Assembly: GCA_036377075.1 (NCBI GenBank)
Contig: DASUZB010000032.1
Span: 1-13,056 of the forward strand
From: DASUZB01 sp036377075
Lineage (GTDB): Bacteria > Actinomycetota > CALGFH01
DNA length: 13,056 nucleotides
Reading direction: 5' to 3'
Shown: in pieces, positions 5,248 through 12,111 of the stretch
Numbering within the stretch: the first letter of the stretch is position 1
Layout of the letters: each line of letters begins with the position of its first letter
Made by a program: the position numbers and the translations under genes
Notes under the pieces: generated by a model
What the model was told of the DNA's origin: nothing
Seen by the model: only the letters and a program-made list of their open reading frames with translations
The model's database searches: none

Positions 5248-7362
5248 ATGACGGTTGAACAGGAGGCGGTGGTCTCCGAGGCGCAGATCGCCGTTCACTG
5301 GCGCGAGGAGGAGTACTACCACCCGCCCGCGAGGTTCGTCGGGCAGGCGAACGCGAGCGACCCGGTCATCTACGAGCGGTTCAGCGAGGAACGCTTCCCC
5401 GAGTGCTTCAAGGAGTACGCAGACCTCCTCACCTGGGATCACTACTGGCACACGACGCTGGATACCAGCAACCCGCCGTTCTGGAAGTGGTTCGTCGGCG
5501 GCCGGCTCAACGCCTCCTACAACTGCGTCGACCGCCACCTGGAGACGGACCGCAACAAGGCGGCGATCATCTGGGTGCCCGAGCCGGAGACCGAGGAGAC
5601 CCAGGGGATCACGTACCAGGAGCTGTACAAGCGGGTCAACGAGTTCGCCGCGCTGCTGCGTGACTTCGCCGGCGTGAGCACCGGCGACCGCGTCACCTTC
5701 CACCTGCCGATGGTCCCCGACCTGCCGGTCTCGATGCTCGCCTGCGCCCGCCTCGGCGTCATCCACTCCGAGGTGTTCGGCGGCTTCAGCGGCGCCGCCG
5801 CCGGCGACCGGATCGCCGACTCGCAGAGCCGCATCCTGGTCACGATGGACGGCTACTACCGCAACGGCGAGTTGATCGACCACAAGGTCAAGGCCGACGA
5901 GGCGGTGGCGCGGGCCAAGCAGCAGGGCGTCGAGATCGACAAGGTGCTGGTCTGGCGGCGCCACCACGGCGAGTACGCCTCCAACAGCCCGATGGTCGAG
6001 GGCCGCGACTTCTTCGTCGACGAGGTGCTGGAGGACTACCACGACCAGGTGGTGGAGCCGGTCTCGATGCCGGCCGAGGCGCCGTTGTTCCTGATGTACA
6101 CGAGCGGCACCACCGGCAAGCCCAAGGGGTGCCAGCACTCCACCGGCGGCTACCTCTCCTACGTCGCGGGCACCTCAAAGTACTACCAGGACATCCACCC
6201 GACCGACACCTACTGGTGCTTCGCCGACATCGGCTGGATCACCGGGCACTCCTACATCGTCTACGGCCCGCTGGCGCTCGGCACCACCACCGTGATGTAC
6301 GAGGGCGTGCCCACCTACCCCGACGCCGGCCGGCCCTGGCGCATCGCCGAGCGGCTCGGGGTGACCACCTTCCACACCGCCCCCACCACCATCCGTATGC
6401 TGCGCAAGCTCGGTCCTGACGAGCCTGCCAAGTACGACTACCGGTTCAAGCACATGACCACGGTGGGCGAGCCGATCGAGCCGGACGTGTGGCGCTGGTA
6501 CCACGACGTCGTCGGCAAGGGCGAGGCGGTGATCGTCGACACCTGGTGGCAGACCGAGAACGGCGGCTTCCTCGGCAGCACCCTGCCCGGCCTGAAGCCC
6601 ATGAAGCCTGGCAGCTGCGGACCCGGGGTGCTCGGCGTCTTCCCGGTGATCTACGACGAGGAGGGCAACGAGGTCCCCGCCGGCAGCGGGCGCGCGGGCA
6701 ACATCTGCATCCGCAACCCCTGGCCGGGCATCTTCCAGACGATCTGGGGCCAGCCCGAGCGCTTCGTGGAGACCTACTACGCCAAGTACAACCGCGACAA
6801 GGACAGCAAGGACTGGCACGACTGGCCGTACTTCGCCGGCGACGGCGCGGTGCAGGCGGCCGACGGTTACTTCCGCATCCTCGGCCGCGTGGACGACGTG
6901 ATCAACGTCGCCGGCCACCGGCTCGGCACCAAGGAGCTCGAGTCGGCCAGCATCACCGTCGAGGAGGTCGCCGAGGCCGCCGCCGTCCCGGTCATGGACG
7001 AGCTGCGCGGCCGGGCGGTGGAGATGTACGTCGCGCTCAAGCCCGGGTTCGAGCCCAGCAAGGAACTCGAGGCGAAGGTCACCAAGGCGATCGAGACCGA
7101 GATCGGCAAGATCGCGCGGCCCAAGAACGTCTGGATCGTCAAGGACATGCCGAAGACCCGCTCGGGGAAGATCATGCGGCGGGTGATCGCCAGCATCTCC
7201 AACTTCGCCGACGTCGGCGACGTGACCACGCTGGCCAACCCGGAGATCGTCGACGACATCCGCCACCACGTGCAGTCGGAGAAGGTCGCCCAGGGCGAGA
7301 CCCCTCGCGAGCTGTCGCCCCAGGAACTCGAGGAGATCAAGGCGTTCGGCCAGGCCGAGTAG
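5248..7362 (+). CDS. acs: Acetyl-CoA synthetase (AMP-forming), long form
   Basis: Activates acetate with ATP and CoA to acetyl-CoA in the cytoplasm (ANL superfamily). Visible landmarks in order: an N-terminal ACAS segment (FKEYADLLTWDHYW), P-loop YTSGTTGKPKG (284-294), WITGHSY, TVGEPIEP, the acetate-pocket motif DTWWQTEN (431-438), GDGA near 531, RVDDVINVAGHRLGTKELES (547-566), and PKTRSGK with catalytic Lys641, the lysine acylated by Pat-type enzymes in this family. The second Trp of WWQTE, which limits the pocket to short acids in Salmonella Acs, is kept. The residue after WWQTE is Asn, where bacterial Acs usually has Thr. Length is 704 aa against about 650 usual, with extra residues at both ends. 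The ATG at 5248 has GGGAGG seven bases upstream. Propionate or another short acid is a lesser possibility. Confidence 0.93.
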   Translation: MTVEQEAVVSEAQIAVHWREEEYYHPPARFVGQANASDPVIYERFSEERFPECFKEYADLLTWDHYWHTTLDTSNPPFWKWFVGGRLNASYNCVDRHLETDRNKAAIIWVPEPETEETQGITYQELYKRVNEFAALLRDFAGVSTGDRVTFHLPMVPDLPVSMLACARLGVIHSEVFGGFSGAAAGDRIADSQSRILVTMDGYYRNGELIDHKVKADEAVARAKQQGVEIDKVLVWRRHHGEYASNSPMVEGRDFFVDEVLEDYHDQVVEPVSMPAEAPLFLMYTSGTTGKPKGCQHSTGGYLSYVAGTSKYYQDIHPTDTYWCFADIGWITGHSYIVYGPLALGTTTVMYEGVPTYPDAGRPWRIAERLGVTTFHTAPTTIRMLRKLGPDEPAKYDYRFKHMTTVGEPIEPDVWRWYHDVVGKGEAVIVDTWWQTENGGFLGSTLPGLKPMKPGSCGPGVLGVFPVIYDEEGNEVPAGSGRAGNICIRNPWPGIFQTIWGQPERFVETYYAKYNRDKDSKDWHDWPYFAGDGAVQAADGYFRILGRVDDVINVAGHRLGTKELESASITVEEVAEAAAVPVMDELRGRAVEMYVALKPGFEPSKELEAKVTKAIETEIGKIARPKNVWIVKDMPKTRSGKIMRRVIASISNFADVGDVTTLANPEIVDDIRHHVQSEKVAQGETPRELSPQELEEIKAFGQAE

Positions 7363-7384
7363 CCGGCCTGCCGCGACGACGCGA

Positions 7385-7415
7385 AAGCCCGGGCGGCGAG
7401 TCGCCGCCCGGGCTT
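7385..7415. terminator. Bidirectional hairpin terminator between acs and the lipoprotein gene
   Basis: AAGCCCGGGCGGCGA (7385-7399) is the exact reverse complement of 7401-7415, giving a 15-bp inverted repeat around a single base (in practice about 13 pairs with a small loop). It lies 22 bases after the acs stop and 33 bases beyond the lipoprotein stop, so it can end both convergent transcripts. Confidence 0.8.
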
Positions 7416-7448
7416 CGTGCTACCTACTGGCTGTCGCCTCGGCTGGGA

Positions 7449-8054
7449 CTAGCCGTACCCGCCGCCGCTGCCGCCGCCGCTGCCGTAGGCGCCGGTCGTC
7501 TGGGTGGCACCGCCACCGGCGGCACCGCCGGCAGCCTTGACGAGCTTGCCGCTCGCGCCGACCACGAACCAGACGCCCTTGGAGCCCTGGCCGTTGGTCT
7601 GCCCGGCCTGCTGGTCACCGGAGAAGTAGTAGAGCGGCCACTTGCCGTACATGACCTGCATGGTGCCGTCCTGCCGCGGGGCCGCGGTCAGCAGCGCCGG
7701 GTTGAGGCCCTGGGCCGCCTGCGGCGGGCTCTGGGCGACCACCGGCGGCCACGCCGTCGCGCACTGCTGGTAGCAGGTGCTCTTGCCGCTCGCGTCGTTG
7801 GCGAAGCCGTAGAGGGTGCGGCCCTGAGCGTCGGTGAGGATCGCCCCGTACTGGGAGTTGGCGACCTTGAAGCCGCCGGCGCCCTGTGCGGGCTGCTGCG
7901 CCGGTGGCGTCGTGGTGTAGGCCGGCTGGGGGGGAGGCTGCTGCTGCTCGGCGGGCTGCTGGGAGGAGCCACCCGAGCCGCCGCCACAGGCGGCCAGCAC
8001 GAATGCCGCCAGCACGCCGAGGCCGGCCATGCGCGCGCTACGCGCTTTACGCAT
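7449..8054 (-). CDS. Secreted lipoprotein with two PF03640-type (COG4315) repeats
   Basis: 201-aa envelope lipoprotein of unknown biochemical role. A signal peptide with lipobox LAAC gives lipidated Cys23. Residues 24-60 are a Gln/Pro/Gly-rich tether. Two short beta repeats typical of the 'secreted repeat of unknown function' family follow: one from YGAILTDAQGRTLYGF (69-84) to CATAWPPV, the second from MQVMYGKWPLYYFSGD to GVWFVV. The first holds Cys94 and Cys98 (CYQQC) before WPP, a conserved pair in the family that could form a disulfide. The last 25 or so residues are Gly-rich. The ATG at 8054 has AAGGAG six bases upstream. It is the next gene after the DsbB-thioredoxin fusion on the same strand, 132 bases away, which suggests a shared extracytoplasmic redox theme. 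Confidence 0.88.
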   Translation of the reverse strand: MRKARSARMAGLGVLAAFVLAACGGGSGGSSQQPAEQQQPPPQPAYTTTPPAQQPAQGAGGFKVANSQYGAILTDAQGRTLYGFANDASGKSTCYQQCATAWPPVVAQSPPQAAQGLNPALLTAAPRQDGTMQVMYGKWPLYYFSGDQQAGQTNGQGSKGVWFVVGASGKLVKAAGGAAGGGATQTTGAYGSGGGSGGGYG

Positions 8055-8094
8055 CGAACGCTCCTTGCGGTCGAGACTGAGGTTCTTCGAAAGG

Positions 8095-8120
8095 AACCCC
8101 GAAGGGCGCCTGGTGGTTCC
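8095..8120 (-). promoter_or_regulatory. Candidate ECF-sigma promoter of the lipoprotein gene (GGAAC-N18-GTT)
   Basis: On the minus strand GGAAC (8120 down to 8116) is followed by exactly 18 bases and GTT (8097 down to 8095). This is the spacing and core of promoters read by redox-stress ECF sigma factors of the SigR/SigH type (GGAAT/C-N18-GTT). It ends 40 bases before the lipoprotein start codon, leaving room for a short leader with its Shine-Dalgarno. No better housekeeping promoter is visible in the 132-base gap. The motif is short, so chance cannot be excluded. Confidence 0.4.
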
Positions 8121-8186
8121 CGCAAACGGCGCGAAGCAGGGCAGCCCACCCGCCCAGCCGCCGCCTCCGGAGGGCCGGACCGCGGT

Positions 8187-9446
8187 TCAGCGCCCGCCGG
8201 GCGCCAGGCGGGCGAAGAGGCGGTCGAGCTCCCGCGGCGACTGCTCCCCGCTCGCCCGGGCGACCACCCGCCCGCGGCCGTCGACCAGCACGAAGAACGG
8301 GTACCCGGAGAGGCCGAAGGCGGACGCCGCGCTGCCGGCCGGGTCGTCGGCCAGCACCGGGGCGGGCCAGCCGGCCTGGCGCAGCCAGCCGGAGGGCGGG
8401 TAGGCGGGCAGGCCGGGGCGGACCGCGGTCGACACCGCGTAGAGCCGCACCCCGGTGGGCAGGCGGCCGTTGTCCAGCCAGCGGACCAGCACGGGTAGCT
8501 CCGCGCGGCAGTGGGGGCACCAGTGGGCGAGGAATACCAGGGCCTTCGGGGTGCCGTCGCGGGTGACCACGAGCGGCCGCCCGTCGAAGGAGGCCCCCCG
8601 CAGCTCGGGCGCCGGCCGGCCGACCGCCGGGTCGGCCCCGCCCTCGCCGAGGCCGGGCAGCGGCTCGCCGGAGACCCGCAGCGACCGCGTCTGGGGCAGG
8701 TCGCTGGCCGCCGCGGACGTGTCGCCGCGACCGCCGACCGCCCCGGCGGCGACGGCGGCCACCACCATCACGGCCAGCGCCACCCGCAGCAGCGGCAGGC
8801 CGCTTCCAGGCCGTCCCAGCACGGCGGCGGCCAGGCGCCCGCGCGCGCCGGGGCTCGCCGGCCGCGGCGAGCTCGCCCCGCCCCCGTGCTCGGGACGGGT
8901 GGCGGCCTGGCCCGGGCCGGCGCTCAGCAGCAGCGCGGCGACCAGGGCGAATGCCGTCGCCGCCATCAGCGGGACGGAGAGGTAGTGGAACTCCCACACC
9001 CAGGTCAGCGTGCAGGGGTTGTCGGGGTCGCAGGCGCCCGCGTCGATCGCGGGGAAGCGTTCCAGCAGGTGGTGGTAGACGGCGACGGTCCCGCCGGCGG
9101 CGGCGAGCGCGACGGCGTAGGGCCGCACGGCCAGGTCGCGGCGCCAGGCCGCGATGCCCAGCAGGATCGCGAGCGGGTACATGGCGGCCCGCTGGTACCA
9201 GCACAGCGTGCACGGCACCAGGCCGGCGACCTCCGAGAGGTAGAGGCTGCCGAGGCTGGCGACGAGCGCGACCACGAAGGCGAGGCCCAGCGCCTGCCCG
9301 GGAGCGGCGGCGACGGCGGCGCGCAGCCGGGCCGCCGGCCGCCAGCGCCCCGCGGCCAGCGCCGCCGTCGCCAGCACGGCGAGGGCGAGCTGGGCGGCCA
9401 CCGCCAGCAGGGCGAGGAACAGGGTCACGGTGGGGGTGGTGGGCAC
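8187..9446 (-). CDS. Fusion of DsbB/BdbC-type thiol oxidase with thioredoxin-like (CPHC) domain
   Basis: 419-aa membrane protein that probably makes disulfides in secreted proteins. After an extra N-terminal helix (7-31), residues 52-175 are DsbB/BdbC-like. Cys79 and Cys82 lie in PCTLCWYQR after the first core helix, and Cys139 and Cys145 (ACDPDNPC) lie in the second outer loop before EFHYLSVP, with four helices in all. A basic linker (176-217) and a further helix (218-238) lead to a thioredoxin-like domain with active site HWCPHC (Cys310, Cys313) and the cis-proline loop GYPFFVLVDG (Pro383). Helix count and the positive-inside rule put both DsbB Cys pairs and the thioredoxin domain outside the membrane, so electrons could pass from CPHC to the DsbB cysteines to quinone. 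The GTG start at 9446 is uncertain: it lacks a well-spaced Shine-Dalgarno, and the frame stays open upstream. The gene diverges from the metal importer operon. Confidence 0.85.
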   Translation of the reverse strand: MPTTPTVTLFLALLAVAAQLALAVLATAALAAGRWRPAARLRAAVAAAPGQALGLAFVVALVASLGSLYLSEVAGLVPCTLCWYQRAAMYPLAILLGIAAWRRDLAVRPYAVALAAAGGTVAVYHHLLERFPAIDAGACDPDNPCTLTWVWEFHYLSVPLMAATAFALVAALLLSAGPGQAATRPEHGGGASSPRPASPGARGRLAAAVLGRPGSGLPLLRVALAVMVVAAVAAGAVGGRGDTSAAASDLPQTRSLRVSGEPLPGLGEGGADPAVGRPAPELRGASFDGRPLVVTRDGTPKALVFLAHWCPHCRAELPVLVRWLDNGRLPTGVRLYAVSTAVRPGLPAYPPSGWLRQAGWPAPVLADDPAGSAASAFGLSGYPFFVLVDGRGRVVARASGEQSPRELDRLFARLAPGGR

Positions 9447-9488
9447 CGCCTCATCATCGCCGAGCGCGGCTGGTCGCGCGCGGGTGAC

Positions 9489-9520
9489 TTGACGTGGCGA
9501 GTCGAGAACGATTTTCATTA
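9489..9520 (+). promoter_or_regulatory. Promoter with Zur-like operator for the metal importer operon
   Basis: TTGACG (9489-9494) is a good -35 for the plus strand, with the -10 expected around 9512-9519. Overlapping that -10 is the sequence at 9503-9517, which matches the dyad TGAAAACGATTTTCA at 13 of 15 positions and continues ATTA. This closely resembles Zur boxes of actinobacteria (TGAAAA...TTTTCA type). Zur with zinc bound would block the promoter, so the operon should be on when zinc is scarce. The site also lies about 57-77 bases upstream of the divergent DsbB-thioredoxin gene and could affect it. Zur itself is not in this window. Confidence 0.65.
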
Positions 9521-9561
9521 ACATGTCAGCCAGCGCCACCGCCGTCCAGGGAGCCGTCACC

Positions 9562-10494
9562 GTGCGAGCAGCCAAGCTCCGCCTCCGCCTACTGCCGATG
9601 CTCGCCTGCCTCGCCGTGCTGCTCGTCGCTGGCTGCGGCGGCGGCTCCGGAGGGAGCGGCGCCGGCAGGCTGCGGGTGGTCGCGACCACCACGGCGGTGC
9701 AGGACTTCGTGCGCGTGATCGGCGGCGACAAGGTCGCCATGACCGGCATCCTCAAGCCGAACGTCAGCGCCCACGAGTACGAGCCGTCCCCGGCCGACAT
9801 CAACGCGATCGCCCGCGCGGACCTGGTGGTCGCCAACGGCGCCGGCCTGGAGACCTGGCTCGGCGACACCATCAAGAGCGCCGGCTACACCGGCACGGTG
9901 GTCGACACCAGCAAGGGCGTGCGGCTGCGCCAGGGGGAGGGCGAGGAGAAGGGCGGCGTCGACCCGCACATCTGGCACGACCCGCGCAACGCCAAGGTGA
10001 TGGTCCGCAACATCGCCGCGGCCTTCGAGGCGGCCGACCCTGGGGACGCCGCCACCTTCCGCGCCAACCTCGATGCCTACAGCGCCAAGCTCGACACGCT
10101 CGACGCGAGCATCGCGCGCAGGATCGACAGCCTGGCCAACCGCAAGCTGGTCACCGACCACGACGCCTTCGGCTACTACGCCGACCGCTACGGCCTGGTG
10201 GTGGTCGGCTCGGTCATCCCCAGCTTCGACTCCAACAGCGAGCTGTCAGGCGCCGACCTGCGCACGCTGGTCGCCAAGGTCGAGGCGGAGCGGGTCAAGG
10301 CGATCTTCTCCGAGGCCGAGCTGCCGCCGAAGACCGCCGCGACGGTCGCCAGGGAGGCCGGCGTCGAGGTGGTCGGCGGCGAGGAGGCGCTCTACGGCGA
10401 CGGCCTCGGCCCGCCAGGATCCCCGGGCGCCACCTACCTGGGCATGATGGAGCACAACACCGACACGATCGTGAGCGCGCTCAGTGGCGCCTGA
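9562..10494 (+). CDS. znuA: Zinc/manganese ABC importer, substrate-binding lipoprotein (ZnuA/cluster A-I)
   Basis: Binds Zn2+ or Mn2+ outside the membrane and passes it to the permease. 310 aa with a lipoprotein signal ending VAGC (lipidated Cys25). The metal ligands of the family are visible: His71 (SAHEYEP), His136 (DPHIWHDP), His200 (TDHDAFGYYADRY) and probably Asp280 (YGDGLG). The loop before DPHIWHDP is GEGEEKGGV, acidic and without the His-rich stretch of many ZnuA proteins, so manganese remains possible. The Zur-like box favours zinc. I chose the GTG at 9562 because GGGAG (9549-9553) lies eight bases upstream and it gives a normal signal peptide. An in-frame ATG at 9523 would sit almost on the operator, with no Shine-Dalgarno. 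The stop overlaps the ATPase start by 11 bases. Confidence 0.9.
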   Translation: MRAAKLRLRLLPMLACLAVLLVAGCGGGSGGSGAGRLRVVATTTAVQDFVRVIGGDKVAMTGILKPNVSAHEYEPSPADINAIARADLVVANGAGLETWLGDTIKSAGYTGTVVDTSKGVRLRQGEGEEKGGVDPHIWHDPRNAKVMVRNIAAAFEAADPGDAATFRANLDAYSAKLDTLDASIARRIDSLANRKLVTDHDAFGYYADRYGLVVVGSVIPSFDSNSELSGADLRTLVAKVEAERVKAIFSEAELPPKTAATVAREAGVEVVGGEEALYGDGLGPPGSPGATYLGMMEHNTDTIVSALSGA

Positions 10495-11254
10495 CCTGCC
10501 CCACCGGCCCGTGCTGGAGATGCGGCACGCGGCCCTCGCCTACGACCGCGAGCCGGTGGTCGAGGACGTCGACGGCAGCGTCGAACGCGGCCAGGCGGTC
10601 GCCCTGATCGGCCCCAACGGCGCCGGCAAGTCCACCCTGATCAAGGCCGTGCTCGGCCTGGTGCCGGTGGTACGGGGCTCGATCACCGTGCTCGGGCGCG
10701 CGCCGCGCGCCGCCAGGCGCGAGGTCGCCTACGTGCCCCAGGCCGACACGCTCGACGCCGAGTTCCCCGTCTCCGCCCTGCAGGTCGTCCTGATGGGCCG
10801 CTACCCGCGGGTCGGCTGGGTGCGGCGCCCGGGCCGCGCCGACCGCGCGGCCGCGAGGGACGCCCTCGACGCGGTCGGCCTCGCCGGCCAGGCCGGCGCC
10901 CGCTTCGGCACCCTCTCCGGCGGCCAGCGCCAGCGCGTGCTGCTGGCACGGGCGATCGCCCAGGAGCCGCGCCTGCTCCTGCTCGACGAGCCGACCAACG
11001 GCGTCGACGCCGTCTCCCAGCAGCTCCTGCTGCTCGCCCTGCAGCGGATGCGCGCGGACGGCGCCGCCGTGGTGGTCGCCACCCACGACCTCGGCCTCGC
11101 CCACCTCGCCTGCGACGACGTCTGCCTGCTCAACCACCACCAGGTCGGCTTCGGCCCGGTGGACGAGACCCTCACCCCCGAGCTGCTCAGGGCCGCCTAC
11201 GGCGGCCAGGCGATCGAGCTCGGCGGCCAGGGGGTCATCGTGGCACGGCCGTGA
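10484..11254 (+). CDS. znuC: Zinc/manganese ABC importer, ATP-binding protein
   Basis: ATPase subunit of 256 aa that powers the metal importer at the inner membrane face. All nucleotide-binding motifs are intact: Walker A GPNGAGKST (43-51), Q-loop in VAYVPQ, signature LSGGQ (144-148), Walker B LLLLDEP with Asp168 and Glu169, and the switch histidine in ATHDL (His201). The GTG at 10484 lies within the last codons of the binding-protein gene (11-base overlap), so translation is probably coupled; no strong Shine-Dalgarno is visible. The stop overlaps the next start as GTGA. Close relatives are ZnuC, MntB and AztA, and the motifs alone do not tell the metals apart. Confidence 0.92.
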   Translation: MAPDLPHRPVLEMRHAALAYDREPVVEDVDGSVERGQAVALIGPNGAGKSTLIKAVLGLVPVVRGSITVLGRAPRAARREVAYVPQADTLDAEFPVSALQVVLMGRYPRVGWVRRPGRADRAAARDALDAVGLAGQAGARFGTLSGGQRQRVLLARAIAQEPRLLLLDEPTNGVDAVSQQLLLLALQRMRADGAAVVVATHDLGLAHLACDDVCLLNHHQVGFGPVDETLTPELLRAAYGGQAIELGGQGVIVARP

Positions 11255-12111
11255 CCGAGCTGGTGCTGGAGCCGTTCCGGCTCCCCTACATGCAACGTGC
11301 CCTGGCCGAGGTCCTGCTGCTCGGCGTGCTCACCGGCGTGGCCGGGGTGTTCGTGGTGCTGCGCCGGCTCGCCTTCATGACCGACGCCCTCACCCACACG
11401 GTCTTCCCCGGGCTGGTCGTCGCCCAGCTCGCCGGCCGCTCGCTGGCGCTCGGCGCGCTCGCCTTCGGCGTGCTCACCGCGGTGCTGTTCACCCTGCTGG
11501 CGGCGAACCGCCGGGTCGGCTCGGACGCCAGCATGGCGATCGTGCTGACGGCGCTGTTCTCGGTCGGGGTGGTGCTGGTCTCGCGCCAGCACAGCTACAC
11601 CAGCGACCTGACCCTGTTCCTGTTCGGGCGGGTCCTCACCGTCGACGGCGCCGACCTGGTCACCACCCTGGTGCTCGCCGTGCTGGTGCTGGCCGTCCTG
11701 GCGGTGCTCGGCAAGGAGCTGGTGCTGCGCGCCTTCGACCCGGAGGGCGCGACCGCCATGGGCTACCGGGGCATGGTCCTCGACCTCGTCCTCAACCTGC
11801 TGATCGCGCTGGTGGTGGTCGCGGCGGTCAAGGCGGTCGGCACCGTGCTGGTGGTGGCGATGCTAGTGGTCCCCGCGGCGAGCGCCCGCCTGCTGGCCGA
11901 CCGGCTCGCCGGCATGACGATCCTGTCCTGCGCCTTCGCCGTCCTCGGCGGCTGGGGCGGGCTGCTGGCCAGCTACCAGCTCTCGGTGCGCGGCGGCCTG
12001 CGCCTGGCCGCCGGCGCCACCATCGTGGTGGTGCTGGTCGCCTGCTTCCTGGCGGCGCTGGCGGTCGCCACGCTGCGCGGCCGCGCCGGCGCCCGGGCTG
12101 CCACCCCATGA
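11251..12111 (+). CDS. znuB: Zinc/manganese ABC importer permease, first subunit (ABC-3 family)
   Basis: Membrane channel subunit of 286 aa with about eight hydrophobic helices, in the ZnuB/MntC family. Typical segments are GVFVVLRRLAFMTDALTHTVFPGLV near the N-terminus, KELVLRAFDPEGATAMGY (the cytoplasmic coupling region that contacts the ATPase), and VGTVLVVAMLVVPAASARLL. The GTG start overlaps the ATPase stop by four bases (GTGA), and its own stop overlaps the next start by four bases (ATGA). It is clearly related to the next gene but diverged. Together they probably form a heterodimeric channel, as in importers with two permease genes such as the B. subtilis MntABCD system. Confidence 0.9.
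   Translation: MTELVLEPFRLPYMQRALAEVLLLGVLTGVAGVFVVLRRLAFMTDALTHTVFPGLVVAQLAGRSLALGALAFGVLTAVLFTLLAANRRVGSDASMAIVLTALFSVGVVLVSRQHSYTSDLTLFLFGRVLTVDGADLVTTLVLAVLVLAVLAVLGKELVLRAFDPEGATAMGYRGMVLDLVLNLLIALVVVAAVKAVGTVLVVAMLVVPAASARLLADRLAGMTILSCAFAVLGGWGGLLASYQLSVRGGLRLAAGATIVVVLVACFLAALAVATLRGRAGARAATP

Noticed and set aside
8081..8098. GGTTC/GAACC dyad near the lipoprotein promoter
   Set aside because: The five-base arms are partly explained by the GGAAC-type promoter words; too short to call a separate operator or attenuator.
8164..8173. CCTCCGGAGG palindrome after the fusion gene as a terminator
   Set aside because: A perfect palindrome without a loop cannot fold into a usable hairpin, and no T-run follows.
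6489..8498. 669-codon plus-strand frame from inside acs through the lipoprotein and into the fusion gene
   Set aside because: Runs through the bidirectional terminator and antisense to two clear genes; low-complexity translation.
9447..9875. N-terminal extension of the DsbB-thioredoxin fusion up to 9875
   Set aside because: It would run through the Zur-like operator and antisense to the binding-protein gene, and the extra residues carry no recognisable domain. The start near 9446 is preferred, though not certain.
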